Positions 1 to 8,645 of a stretch of 64,000 bases of DNA are shown here, piece after piece. The translations under genes and the position numbers were made by a program. Below the pieces are notes generated by a model. It was not told the origin of the DNA. It did no database searches and was given only the letters and a program-made list of their open reading frames with translations. The stretch lies in contig JBFLWY010000011.1 in the NCBI GenBank assembly GCA_040757355.1, forward strand, positions 1 through 64,000, read 5' to 3'. The stretch comes from DTYU01 sp040757355 (GTDB taxonomy: Bacteria > Bacillota > Desulfotomaculia > Desulfotomaculales > Ammonificaceae). The first letter of the stretch is position 1; the number at the start of each line of letters is the position of its first letter.

Positions 1-140
1 TTGAGTGATGGGCATTAGACTAATGAAGGTCTTTCCTCCGAAGTTCAAAAAGTCCCATTGAGTGCTGGGCACTCAGGCCAATGAAGGTTTCTCCGTTGAA
101 GTGTAAAAGCTGCACTGAGTGCTGGGCAGTCAGTATAAGG
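1..140. repeat. Degenerate tandem repeat, about 57-nt period, upstream of hdrA
   Basis: Units begin at about 1, 58 and 115 with TTGAGTGATGGGC, TTGAGTGCTGGGC and CTGAGTGCTGGGC. The first two units share the interior 'aatgaagg...tccg..gaagt' and the third is truncated. The 3' part of unit 2 (TGTAAAAGCTG before the third start) is close to the sequence ending at 17337, so this is a dispersed repeat family. No coding function is apparent. The segment sits directly upstream of the hdrA ribosome-binding site, so a role in the leader or promoter is possible but not shown. Confidence 0.6.
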
Positions 141-168
141 TTGAACGTTAAGAAAGAAAGGGAGCCTT

Positions 169-2154
169 ATGCCGAGGATCGGCGTTTTTGTATGCTGGTG
201 TGGTTCGAATATCGGCGGTGTCCTGGACTGTCCGGCGATAGCGCAAGAAGCGGCCTCTTTCCCCGGAGTGGTCTTCAGCACTGATTATAAGTACGTGTGT
301 TCGGACCCCGGCCAGAATATGATTGTGAAAGCTGCCAAAGAGCATAAGCTCGACCGCATTGTAGTAGCTTCCTGCTCGCCGCGCCTTCACGAGGAGACAT
401 TCCGGGTGACGCTTAAACGTGCCGGACTCAACCCCTATTTCCTCGAGATGGCCAATCTGCGCGAGCACTGTTCCTGGGTGCATCCGCACGCTCAGGAGGC
501 CGCCCAGCGGAAGGCGGTCGACCTTGTGCGGCGGGCCGCAGCCAAAGCTGCGCTGCTTGAGCCGCTTTCCCCGAGCAGGATACCGGTAACCAAGAGGTGC
601 CTCGTAATCGGCGGGGGAATTGCGGGGATCCAGGCGGCCCTCGACGTGGCTGATGCGGGACTCGAGGTGGTGCTGGTCGAGCGGGAGCCCACCATCGGCG
701 GCAACATGGTAAAACTCGACAAAACCTTCCCCACGCTCGATTGTTCGGCCTGTATCAACACACCGAAGATGGTTGCGGTTGCCAAACACCCGAAGGTAAA
801 GCTGTATACCTATGCCGAGGTGGAGGAAGTCAGCGGGTACATAGGCAATTTTAAGGCGCGTATTCGCCAAAAAGCCAGGTTTGTCGATCATACTAAATGC
901 ACCGGTTGCGGCACTTGCTGGACAAGGTGCCCGTCAAGCGTGCCGGATGAATTCAACGAGGGACTCGGCGAACGAGCGGCCATTTACATCCCGTTCCCGC
1001 AGGCGGTGCCGAATAAGCCTGTGATAGATGCTGCTCACTGCCGGCAGTTTACGAAAGGAAAATGCGGCGCCTGTAAGAAGTTATGTCCGGCTGAGGCCAT
1101 CGACTACGAGCAGAAAGACGAAGTTTTTGAGATCGAGGTCGGGGCCGTTGTGGTTGCGACCGGTTACGGTCTTTTCCCGTGGGAAAAGGTATACGGGGAG
1201 TATGGTTACGGCCGGTACCCCGACGTCATCACGGGCATGGGTTTTGAAAGGCTGGTGAACGCTGCCGGGCCCACCGGCGGCAAAATTCAGCGGCCTTCTG
1301 ACGGGAAAGAACCACAGACGGTGGTCTTTATCCAGTGCGTTGGTTCCCGGGACGAGGCGAAGGGAAAGGAGTATTGCTCCCGTGTTTGCTGTATGTACAC
1401 GGCGAAGCATGCCCACCAGGTGCTGGAGAAGATACCCGGCGCAAAGGTATATGTTTTCTATATCGACATTCGTACGTTTGGCAAAGGCTATGAGGAATTC
1501 TACCGGCGCGTCCAGGACGAGGGTGCGGTTTACATCCGGGGGCGTGTCTCTAAGGTTTTCAAGGAAGGGTCAAAGCTCGTGGTCAAGGGCGCGGACACCC
1601 TCCTGGGAGAACAGGTGGAGATCGCGGCGGACATGGTGGTGCTTGCTACGGGTGTAGTGGCGGCGAAGGGGTCCCACAATGTTGCCCGGATGATCGGCAT
1701 CCCGGTGGACAAGGATGGCTTTTTCCAGGAGGCACACCCGAAGCTTCGCCCGGTGGAAACGCATACCGGCGGGGTCTTCCTCGCGGGAGCCTGCCAGGCG
1801 CCTAAGGACATTCCCGACACCGTTGCTCAGGCCAGCGGCGCAGCAGGCAAGGTCTGCGCGCTCCTGTTTAAGGACGACCTGGAGACCAACCCGATGGTCT
1901 CCCGTGTCAATAATGCACTGTGTACGGGGTGTCTCGCGTGCCAGGGGGTCTGCCCGTACAAGGCGATCCAGCCGGTGACCATCACCGAGCGCCTGCCCGG
2001 CCGACCGCCGCGGGAGCGGGTGGTTGCACAGGTGAATGAGGGATTGTGTCAGGGGTGCGGTGCCTGTACGGTTGCCTGCCGGGCGGGAGCCATAGACCTT
2101 AAAGGATTTACCAACGAACAACTCCTTGCGGAGGTTGACGCCCTTTGTCTGTGA
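169..2154 (+). CDS. hdrA: HdrA-like FAD/iron-sulfur electron-bifurcating subunit
   Basis: A 661-residue HdrA-family flavoprotein. The FAD-binding VIGGGIAGIQAA motif is at about residue 145. A four-Cys ferredoxin-like site (CTGCGTCWTRC) is at about 244, the HdrA hallmark YCSRVCCMYTAKHA at about 402, and two C-terminal [4Fe-4S] motifs (CTGCLACQGVCP and CQGCGACTVACR) at about 585 and 627. In the family, HdrA carries the FAD that bifurcates electrons between high- and low-potential acceptors. The ATG has a GGGAGCC ribosome-binding site. Translation is coupled to the next gene. No HdrB or HdrC gene follows; the partners here are Flx-type proteins, so the electron acceptor is not visible in this locus. 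Confidence 0.9.
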   Translation: MPRIGVFVCWCGSNIGGVLDCPAIAQEAASFPGVVFSTDYKYVCSDPGQNMIVKAAKEHKLDRIVVASCSPRLHEETFRVTLKRAGLNPYFLEMANLREHCSWVHPHAQEAAQRKAVDLVRRAAAKAALLEPLSPSRIPVTKRCLVIGGGIAGIQAALDVADAGLEVVLVEREPTIGGNMVKLDKTFPTLDCSACINTPKMVAVAKHPKVKLYTYAEVEEVSGYIGNFKARIRQKARFVDHTKCTGCGTCWTRCPSSVPDEFNEGLGERAAIYIPFPQAVPNKPVIDAAHCRQFTKGKCGACKKLCPAEAIDYEQKDEVFEIEVGAVVVATGYGLFPWEKVYGEYGYGRYPDVITGMGFERLVNAAGPTGGKIQRPSDGKEPQTVVFIQCVGSRDEAKGKEYCSRVCCMYTAKHAHQVLEKIPGAKVYVFYIDIRTFGKGYEEFYRRVQDEGAVYIRGRVSKVFKEGSKLVVKGADTLLGEQVEIAADMVVLATGVVAAKGSHNVARMIGIPVDKDGFFQEAHPKLRPVETHTGGVFLAGACQAPKDIPDTVAQASGAAGKVCALLFKDDLETNPMVSRVNNALCTGCLACQGVCPYKAIQPVTITERLPGRPPRERVVAQVNEGLCQGCGACTVACRAGAIDLKGFTNEQLLAEVDALCL

Positions 2155-2600
2155 GTGAAGCAAAGACTCCGGAGGCGAAAGAGAAAGTCTGGCAGCCTAA
2201 GATCGTGGCCTTTCTCTGTAACTGGTGCAGCTATGCGGGTGCTGACCTGGCCGGAGTGAGCAGGCTGAAGTACCCGCCCAATGTCCGCATAATCCGGGTA
2301 CCCTGCTCCAGCCGTATCAACCCGCAGTTCATCCTGCGCGCTTTGCAGCGCGGTGCGGACGGGGTTCTGGTGGCCGGATGCCACCCGGGTGACTGCCACT
2401 ATGTGAGCGGGAACTACTTCACCCGGCGGCGGCTCATGCTTTTCAAGCGGCTCCTTGAATATGTGGGGTACGAGCCGGGACGGCTCAAGGTGCGCTGGGT
2501 TTCGGCGGCCGAAGGCGGACGCTTTGCGGAGACCGTAAAGGAAATGGTTGATGAGTTGACATACCTTGGTCCCAATATGCGGATGAGGGAGATAAAGTGA
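2145..2600 (+). CDS. flxD: MvhD/FlxD-type iron-sulfur subunit
   Basis: About 150 residues, matching the MvhD/FlxD family (F420-non-reducing hydrogenase iron-sulfur subunit D). Family-typical Cys positions are visible in LCNWCSYAGADLAG, VPCSSR and AGCHPGDCHY. In known complexes this small protein passes electrons between HdrA and its redox partner. The TTG start overlaps the end of hdrA and lies 10 nt after a GGAGG motif; a GTG at 2151 is the alternative. The stop overlaps the next start (GTGA), so the operon is translationally coupled. Confidence 0.85.
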   Translation: MSVSEAKTPEAKEKVWQPKIVAFLCNWCSYAGADLAGVSRLKYPPNVRIIRVPCSSRINPQFILRALQRGADGVLVAGCHPGDCHYVSGNYFTRRRLMLFKRLLEYVGYEPGRLKVRWVSAAEGGRFAETVKEMVDELTYLGPNMRMREIK

Positions 2601-3562
2601 AGGAGATAACGGAAATCCTCCAGCGGGAAGCGGTCCGGTTGTTCAAGGAAGGGGTTGAGTATCTTATCGGTTATGCCGCCGGTAGTATCCCGGCTTCCAC
2701 GCGGCCCTTTTTTGCCGCCCGGCCGGAAGACGCCGCTGATCTCATTTTCAACCCGTTTTGCGTACACAACCTGGTTAAGTACCTTCTCCGGTACCCGGAC
2801 AAAAGGGTTGCGGTGGTGGTCAAGGGGTGTGACAGCGGTGCCGTGGACAGGCTGGTCGAGGAGCGGCACCTTGACCGCTCGAAGATAACCCTGATCGGCG
2901 TTCCGTGCGGCGGGGTACTCGATAGGAACCGGGTTCTTGCGGAGTTGTCCCCTTCAGCCCGGATCGAACAGGTGGAAGACCGGGATAATGCCTTCGTCAT
3001 ACGGACCAAGCAGCGCGAGCACGTTTTTGAGAAAAGACAGTACCTCATGGAAAAGTGCCTGGTTTGCACAAAGAACAACCCGGCCGGCGTCGATCTGCTG
3101 GTCGGTAAAGAGGCGCCCCGGGTAGCCGACCCGGAACGGGACCGGTTAAAAGAGGTAAAGGAAATCGAAGCACTCGAAGCTGCGGCAAAGGCGGCCTATT
3201 GGGACAGGCTGTTCGAGCGTTGCCTGCGTTGCTATGCCTGCCGTCAGGTCTGCCCCGCCTGCAGCTGTACGGAGTGTTCCTTCGAACAGGCGGTACCGGG
3301 ATGGCAGCAGGGCGCGATGTGGGTTGCAAAAGCAAAGACCCTGCCGGATAATTTGCACTACCATCTTATCAGGGCTTTTCACGTTGCGGGGCGTTGCGCC
3401 GGTTGCGCCGAATGTGAGCGGGTGTGTCCGGTTGGGATACCGCTGATGCTCTTGAATAGAAAACTTGCAAAGGACATTGAAGAGCTGTTCGGCGAGGCGC
3501 CGGCTGACGCTTGCGGCGCTCTATGCATATATTCACCAGCGGATCCGGATGAATTCGCTTAA
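2597..3562 (+). CDS. flxC: FlxC-like 4Fe-4S dicluster oxidoreductase subunit
   Basis: A 321-residue protein with a coenzyme F420 hydrogenase beta-like N-terminal half (VVVKGCDSGAVDRL; IGVPCGGVLD) and a C-terminal dicluster ferredoxin part. Cys motifs are CLRCYACRQVCPACSC at about residue 209 and CAGCAECERVCPVG at about 266. It probably shuttles electrons between the NAD(P)H-oxidising flavoprotein and HdrA. It overlaps flxD by GTGA and precedes the AsrA-like subunit. The Flx assignment rests on gene order and cluster motifs rather than on a diagnostic signature. Confidence 0.75.
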   Translation: MKEITEILQREAVRLFKEGVEYLIGYAAGSIPASTRPFFAARPEDAADLIFNPFCVHNLVKYLLRYPDKRVAVVVKGCDSGAVDRLVEERHLDRSKITLIGVPCGGVLDRNRVLAELSPSARIEQVEDRDNAFVIRTKQREHVFEKRQYLMEKCLVCTKNNPAGVDLLVGKEAPRVADPERDRLKEVKEIEALEAAAKAAYWDRLFERCLRCYACRQVCPACSCTECSFEQAVPGWQQGAMWVAKAKTLPDNLHYHLIRAFHVAGRCAGCAECERVCPVGIPLMLLNRKLAKDIEELFGEAPADACGALCIYSPADPDEFA

Positions 3563-3611
3563 AGCGGCTGACGGGGTTCACTTAACATATATACGGTCAG
3601 GAGTCTGAGAA

Positions 3612-4637
3612 ATGGATTCCAAACTTCTGAAAAAGGATAAGCTCCCGTCTTTTCTTGAACACTTGACGGGCAACTCCATGTTGGTGGCACCGGTAAGGGA
3701 GGACAACATTCTGGTGTACCGGCCGGTGAAATCTGTTTCGGAGGTGGAACTCAACCCCGGAAAGAGTGTTTTGCCGCCCAAGGAGTGGTTTTTCCAGCAG
3801 ACGGAGGCCCTCTACCGATACAATACGGGAGGGGGACAGCTCTTGCTCGAAGAGCTTGTTGCCGAGAAAAACGCGGTTCTTTACGGGCTCCACCCTTGTG
3901 ACATTCGGAGCCTGGCGGTGCTTGACGCCGTTTTTCGCGCAGACCCCGCTGACCGGTATTATAGCGCCAGGCGTGAGAATACAGTACTTATCGGCTTGAG
4001 CTGCACTGCCGGCTGGCCGGAGTGTTTCTGTACCGCTTTCGGGATCTCGCCCGTGGATGGTGAGGGGGCCGACATCCACCTTACGGATGTCGGCGTGGCT
4101 TACCTCGTAGAGATTTTGACCCCTAAGGGGAAAGAGTTGGCCGCTAAGTACACGGATTTTTCGGAAGAGAAAGTGGCAGGGTTGGAGGAAGTCAAGAAGG
4201 CGAAGGAGGAGGCGATCGCCGCGCAGTGCTCCGTCCGGGTGGACAAAGACGTTCTGCCGGGGAAGATGGGAAGAGTTTTCGACCACCCGTATTGGGAGGA
4301 GCTGAGCAGGCGCTGCCTGGGCTGCGGGATATGCACTTATGTATGCCCTACCTGCCATTGTTTCGATATTACGGACGTTAGCCGGGGGACTGAAGGGCAG
4401 CGGCTCAGGTGCTGGGACTCATGCCTGTTCAGGGACTATACCTTGCATACGAGCGGGCACAACCCCCGTCATGAGCTGTACCAGCGGCTCCGGAACAGGT
4501 TTTTCCATAAGATTAAATACAACTATGACCGTTACGGAATTGAAGGTTGCGTCGGGTGTGGCAGGTGTGTCGCGCTATGTCCGGTTAATATTGACATCCG
4601 TGAAGTGTTTACCACCGTCGGGGGGTTAAGCGTATGA
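3612..4637 (+). CDS. flxB: AsrA/FlxB-like 4Fe-4S dicluster subunit
   Basis: A 341-residue protein of the 4Fe-4S dicluster family typified by anaerobic sulfite reductase subunit A and FlxB. The N-terminal domain contains LYGLHPCDIRSLAVLD. Cluster motifs are CLGCGICTYVCPTCHCFD at about residue 236 and CVGCGRCVALCPVNID at about 312. In the Flx complex this subunit takes electrons from the FAD/NAD(P) subunit. The ATG start follows a 49-nt gap after flxC, and the stop overlaps flxA by ATGA. No sulfite reductase catalytic subunit (AsrC) is nearby, which favours Flx over Asr. Confidence 0.8.
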   Translation: MDSKLLKKDKLPSFLEHLTGNSMLVAPVREDNILVYRPVKSVSEVELNPGKSVLPPKEWFFQQTEALYRYNTGGGQLLLEELVAEKNAVLYGLHPCDIRSLAVLDAVFRADPADRYYSARRENTVLIGLSCTAGWPECFCTAFGISPVDGEGADIHLTDVGVAYLVEILTPKGKELAAKYTDFSEEKVAGLEEVKKAKEEAIAAQCSVRVDKDVLPGKMGRVFDHPYWEELSRRCLGCGICTYVCPTCHCFDITDVSRGTEGQRLRCWDSCLFRDYTLHTSGHNPRHELYQRLRNRFFHKIKYNYDRYGIEGCVGCGRCVALCPVNIDIREVFTTVGGLSV

Positions 4638-5476
4638 AGACACACAACCCGCTCCTGCCGAAAATAGCCACTATTGCTGATATCATCCGCGAGACCGGCG
4701 ACGTTAAGACCTTCAGGGTTATTCTCGACGATCCGGAGGAGATGGCTGCGTGGAGTCACGAACCGGGGCAAACCGCAATGGTATCGGTATTCGGTGTCGG
4801 GGAAGCGATGTTTTGTCTCGCTTCTTCCCCTACCTGCCGGGAGTGGCTAGAATTCAGTATCCGCCGGGCCGGCAAAGTCACAAGTGCGCTCCACCAGCTT
4901 GAACCCGGGGCGAAGATCGGGGTACGGGGCCCTTACGGTAACCATTTCCCGTACAAGGAGATACGCGGAAAAGATCTCCTTGTCATCGGCGGCGGGATCG
5001 GGCTTGCCCCTCTGCGCCCGCTCGTAAACTTTATGCTGGCGCCGGAAAACCGGAAAGACTACGGGAATATCGAGGTTATTTACGGCGCTCGCTCTTACGG
5101 CGACCTCTGTTACAAGGAGGAGGTTTTTCGTATCTGGCCCCAGGCCGAAGGTGTCACCGTCTGGACTACGATAGATGCTCCGGAGGAGGGCTGGGACGGG
5201 CACGTGGGGTTTGTGCCTGCATACGTTGAAGAGGTTAATCCGTCGCCCGCAAACAAGTTCGTGGCAATCTGCGGCCCGCCGATTATGATCAAGTTCACGG
5301 TGAAGGGGCTATCGGGGCTGGGCTTTAAAGAGGAACAGGTTTACACCACGCTGGAAATGCGAATGAAATGCGGCATCGGTAAATGCGGGCGTTGCAACGT
5401 CGGTGCCAAGTTTGTCTGCCGGGACGGCCCGGTTTTCAGCCTCTCGGAACTGGCAGAACTCCCGCAGGAGTATTAA
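4634..5476 (+). CDS. flxA: FAD/NAD(P)-binding oxidoreductase, FlxA/AsrB-like
   Basis: A 280-residue ferredoxin-NADP reductase-fold protein. It has the FAD-binding segment (residues about 10-100), a nucleotide-binding VIGGGIGLAPLRPLV motif at about 117, ICGPPIMIKF at about 213 and a C-terminal iron-sulfur site (KCGIGKCGRCNVG, then a further Cys) at about 248. It should oxidise NAD(P)H and feed the Flx/Hdr complex. It is the last gene of the five-gene operon; a bidirectional terminator follows at about 5501. Confidence 0.85.
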   Translation: MKTHNPLLPKIATIADIIRETGDVKTFRVILDDPEEMAAWSHEPGQTAMVSVFGVGEAMFCLASSPTCREWLEFSIRRAGKVTSALHQLEPGAKIGVRGPYGNHFPYKEIRGKDLLVIGGGIGLAPLRPLVNFMLAPENRKDYGNIEVIYGARSYGDLCYKEEVFRIWPQAEGVTVWTTIDAPEEGWDGHVGFVPAYVEEVNPSPANKFVAICGPPIMIKFTVKGLSGLGFKEEQVYTTLEMRMKCGIGKCGRCNVGAKFVCRDGPVFSLSELAELPQEY

Positions 5477-5500
5477 ATTCAGAAGTCGGAAGTCTTAATT

Positions 5501-5540
5501 AAAAACTCCCGTCAGGATACTCCTGCGGGAGTTTTTTTAA
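5501..5540. terminator. Bidirectional intrinsic terminator between flxA and mrp
   Basis: The arms AACTCCCG and CGGGAGTT surround a loop and are flanked by A and T runs on either side. It serves the plus-strand flx operon and the converging minus-strand mrp gene. Confidence 0.85.
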
Positions 5541-5562
5541 TTGCAATGAGCGGCCTACATAC

Positions 5563-6456
5563 TTACTTTCTGAAAAGCATCCGGGCCGTTTTTGACGAGG
5601 ATTCGAACCGCTTCGCCAGTATTTGCGGAATGTGCTCAAGCCCGGTGGGTTGGTATTCCTCAATCCTGCCGGCGTCCGAGAGACGGCTGAGCTCCGGGTT
5701 GAGCGGGAGGCTCGCCAGCAGTTCCACCCCGGTGTCCTTTGCAACCTCTTCGCCCTGGGGTTCACCGAAGGCAAAAATCTTTTCGCTGCACTTCGGACAG
5801 GTGATGCAGGTCATGTTTTCAATCATTCCGAGAATCGGCACCTTCATCATTTCAGTCATTTTGATGGCCTTTCGTACCACCATCACCGCCAAGTCCTGCG
5901 GCGAAGATACTATGATCACACCTTCAAGCGGCAGCGACTGCATTACCGTCAGGGGGACGTCTCCGGTCCCGGGGGGAAGGTCGACAATGAGATAATCAAG
6001 CTGACCCCACGCAACATCTGACCAGAACTGCTTGATTACATTGGCCAGAATCGGCCCGCGCCAGATGACGGGATCGTCCTCGTGCTGGAGGAAGAGATTG
6101 GCCGACATCACGTATATACCCAGGAGATTTGTCTTAGGAATGTAAAACCCAAACTCGGCGCCGTCCACCCGTTCCTTCAGGCCGAACAGTTTTGGAATGC
6201 TCGGCCCCGTGATGTCGGCGTCAAGTATACCGATGCGATGGCCCTGGCGCGCGAGGGTGGTACTTAATAGTGCGGTTACCGATGATTTTCCGACGCCGCC
6301 CTTACCGCTCATGACCGCAATGACGTTCTTCACCCGCGAAAGCTTATGGGGAGGCGCTATTGTCCTTTCCGCTGACTCGCAGGTTCCTTTTTCCCCGCAG
6401 GTGTTACAGCTTTTTCCGGCTTTTTCGCATTCTTCCACAGTAGGCACTTTAATCAC
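5563..6456 (-). CDS. mrp: Mrp/NBP35-family Fe-S cluster carrier ATPase
   Basis: 297 residues. The deviant Walker A SGKGGVGKSS is at about residue 50, a Walker-type VDLPPGTGD at about 160 and a C-terminal CPKC metal-binding pair at about 224. The N-terminus has extra Cys residues (CNTCGEKGTC) resembling the NBP35 N-terminal ferredoxin-like site. The family assembles or transfers Fe-S clusters, which suits a neighbourhood rich in iron-sulfur proteins. It converges on the flx operon and has its own terminator. Confidence 0.9.
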   Translation of the reverse strand: MIKVPTVEECEKAGKSCNTCGEKGTCESAERTIAPPHKLSRVKNVIAVMSGKGGVGKSSVTALLSTTLARQGHRIGILDADITGPSIPKLFGLKERVDGAEFGFYIPKTNLLGIYVMSANLFLQHEDDPVIWRGPILANVIKQFWSDVAWGQLDYLIVDLPPGTGDVPLTVMQSLPLEGVIIVSSPQDLAVMVVRKAIKMTEMMKVPILGMIENMTCITCPKCSEKIFAFGEPQGEEVAKDTGVELLASLPLNPELSRLSDAGRIEEYQPTGLEHIPQILAKRFESSSKTARMLFRK

Positions 6457-6526
6457 CCCGGCTGATAATTTTAATCATATGTTCAAAATAATATATAGCA
6501 CAGCTTATAGCTTATGTCCAGGTTCG

Positions 6527-7807
6527 TTATTTGTCAAACGAATAGAAAACCAAACCGGTTGGAATTTTCGGATAGAAATAACTCGACTTCTGCGGCATTC
6601 TTTCCCCTGCTTCCGCGACTGCCATCAATTCCTTCACGTCCGGCGGTTTCAGAAAAAAAGCCAGGTCCCAACCGCCGCTGTCAACCAGCTTGCAAGCTTC
6701 TGCCGGGTCATGGGTAAAAGCGATTCTTTCTGCCGCAGTGCACTCATTAGCACCGATTTCGAGGTATTTTTCCAGGATCAAGGCGTGGAGTACCACCACT
6801 TCCAACCGCTTCCGCTGAGGGGAGCCGGCGCCCTTGAGGAGGCTGGCAGGATCAAGCCCCTGCTTGAGTGTCAGGCGATAACCCCGGTTGTTGCCGGTGT
6901 AAAGTCCGAAAGAATAACGCTTATCCGCCGACGCCAACCGTTCCCTTTGTTCCGCCTCAACCACAAAGTGCGCCGTCAACGCTGAAAGAAAAACGGGTAA
7001 TACAAAACCGGCGGGTGCCTTAATGAGACGGTGGGTAGAGAGCACCACCAATCCGGGGTCGTAAGTATTCACGAGAAAGGAGAGAATGAAGTCGTAGGGT
7101 GCCGGCCCCAGCGGCTTTTCGACCATCCTCCGGTCCGCGGCGTACTGCAGACTGGTCTCAAACCGGTGGTGTCCGTCAGCGATGAACACCCGCCTCCCGG
7201 CTAACCGGTCGGCGACCAGTGCGATGGTTTTTTCGTCTGTTACCGCCCACAGGCGATGGGTCTGATTTTCATCGCACGTGAACGAATAGAGCGGCTCTGC
7301 CTGAACGTTAGCAGCGAGAGACCGGGCGACAGCATCTTCAGGGTCCGTGTACAACCCCCAAATGGGCGAGAAATTGGCCCGGCACGCGTGTAGAAGCTGA
7401 AGGCGGTCCGTCTTCGCCGCCGATGTCGTTTCTTCGTGTGGGAGAATTTGTTTACCGTAAGGTTCGAGCTTTAGGCGGCAAAAGAAACCGTGACGGGTGT
7501 GGTGTCTGCCGGCCGCGGTGAATGACTGCTCATAAAAATACAGCGCGGGTCGAGTTTCTTTGACCAGAACGCCTTCTTGGCGCCATCGTTGAAAGAATTC
7601 GGCAGCACGGGTATGACGGCTGTTTATGGCATCATCGCCGGGAAGCGGGAGGCCGTAGTCAAGCCGGACGACGTTATAAGGATGGCGGGCGTATAGCTGC
7701 TTCTGCCTTATTTCGTCAATTACATCGTACGGGGGTGCAATTACCGCGGCCATCTCGTTGATGTGGCGGCTGTAACGCCAGCCCTCAAGTGGTGCGATCA
7801 CTGCCAC
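6527..7807 (-). CDS. DUF1015 family protein
   Basis: 426 residues matching the DUF1015 family: IAPPYDVID near residue 24, HPYNVVRLD near 42, LPHEET near 123, FIADGHHRFETSLQYA near 207. The family is common in anaerobic bacteria but its biochemical role is not established. It is soluble, with no signal peptide or membrane helix. It lies 70 nt upstream of mrp on the same strand, so cotranscription is possible. Confidence 0.85.
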   Translation of the reverse strand: MAVIAPLEGWRYSRHINEMAAVIAPPYDVIDEIRQKQLYARHPYNVVRLDYGLPLPGDDAINSRHTRAAEFFQRWRQEGVLVKETRPALYFYEQSFTAAGRHHTRHGFFCRLKLEPYGKQILPHEETTSAAKTDRLQLLHACRANFSPIWGLYTDPEDAVARSLAANVQAEPLYSFTCDENQTHRLWAVTDEKTIALVADRLAGRRVFIADGHHRFETSLQYAADRRMVEKPLGPAPYDFILSFLVNTYDPGLVVLSTHRLIKAPAGFVLPVFLSALTAHFVVEAEQRERLASADKRYSFGLYTGNNRGYRLTLKQGLDPASLLKGAGSPQRKRLEVVVLHALILEKYLEIGANECTAAERIAFTHDPAEACKLVDSGGWDLAFFLKPPDVKELMAVAEAGERMPQKSSYFYPKIPTGLVFYSFDK

Positions 7808-7913
7808 TGAAACCCAGCCTCCTGTAACACTCTCCCAACCGTCCTTGAAGCCTTTTTCAGGCCGCTAGGGGGTTTTGTATGCGTCATGGGTTGCTGGGTC
7901 ACTCCTTTGCCCT

Positions 7914-8237
7914 TTACTCTGTAGATTTTCGGGTCCAACGCTGACTGTCACGCTGCCGGTACTTCTCCATAGTTGCCTGAAACGCTTGGTCAAGGTCTAT
8001 TCCAAGCGAATTAGCATAACAAAGAAGAATGAACAGTATATCACCCAGTTCAAGGGCGATGTCTTTGGAAAGTTCCTCCGGTTTCTTGGGTTTTTCGCCG
8101 TAACGGTAGTTGACCTCCCTGGCAAGTTCGCCGACCTCTTCGATAAGGCGGGCTAAGAGTGTCAGCGGATGCCAGTATCCCTCTTCAAACTGGCTTATCC
8201 AGCCGTCCACCGTCTCCTGCATCTCCCGCATATTCAA
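7914..8237 (-). CDS. MazG-like nucleotide pyrophosphohydrolase
   Basis: A 107-residue all-alpha MazG/NTP-PPase-like domain. The metal-binding pattern EEVGELAREV (EExxE) is followed by ELGDILFILLCYA (ExxD). Single-domain members hydrolyse non-canonical or excess NTPs to NMP and pyrophosphate. The start may be TTG at 8237 or the ATG two codons later; an AGGAG lies upstream. It diverges from the 6S RNA/GGDEF unit. Confidence 0.85.
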   Translation of the reverse strand: MNMREMQETVDGWISQFEEGYWHPLTLLARLIEEVGELAREVNYRYGEKPKKPEELSKDIALELGDILFILLCYANSLGIDLDQAFQATMEKYRQRDSQRWTRKSTE

Positions 8238-8418
8238 AAAACTCGGCTCCTGTTTGAGAACATTAGCAAAATTCTAACACAAATCACAAACCACGGGAAG
8301 AAGCTTATAGATTAATTTTGCTGGGATACGCCTTACCGGCAGATTTACCAATGAACAAACTTTTAAGTTGAAAAACTAAAAATATCTAAAAGTTTATTCG
8401 ATTGTATCTATTAAGGAA

Positions 8419-8424
8419 TACAAT
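8419..8424 (+). promoter_or_regulatory. Probable -10 box of the 6S-like RNA
   Basis: TACAAT lies about 7 nt upstream of the predicted RNA 5' end. The matching -35 region (TTCGAT, 17 nt upstream) is weak, so this is a tentative promoter. Confidence 0.35.
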
Positions 8425-8430
8425 CTACAT

Positions 8431-8627
8431 CACGAGGTCCCTGAGAGAGTGCCCCGAAACTCAACCTGGCCACCTGCAGTAGCTCATCTGTCCACGGTAC
8501 GAAAGTCCGGCGCGGGATCCTGGAGGCCGTTTGAGGAGTGAGGACGTTGAATTGGTTCGTCGGAATCTTTGTGGGATTTGCTATGCAAAGGCCAGGGCAA
8601 AGTTTTGCGGCGGTCTCATAAGGCGGC
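8431..8627 (+). ncRNA. ssrS: Probable 6S RNA
   Basis: The 400-nt gap between the MazG-like and GGDEF genes contains a segment of about 195 nt that folds like 6S RNA. The closing stem is TGAGA (8442-8446) with TCTCA (8614-8618), plus GCC (8451) with GGC (8609). Then come two unpaired strands forming a central bubble, and then a perfect CCTGGCC (8465-8471)/GGCCAGG (8590-8596) stem before the apical arm. The ends resemble the known 6S termini (CTGAGA... and GGCGG.CTC). 6S binds sigma-A RNA polymerase as a promoter mimic. The identification is structural; a covariance search was not possible. A leader RNA for the downstream gene is the alternative. Confidence 0.5.
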
Positions 8628-8645
8628 TTTTAAAGGACGGCTTGG

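Noticed and set aside
148..891. Long antisense reading frame inside hdrA
   Set aside because: It has no ribosome-binding site or recognisable family, and the plus-strand HdrA motifs are unambiguous. High G+C gives many such shadows.
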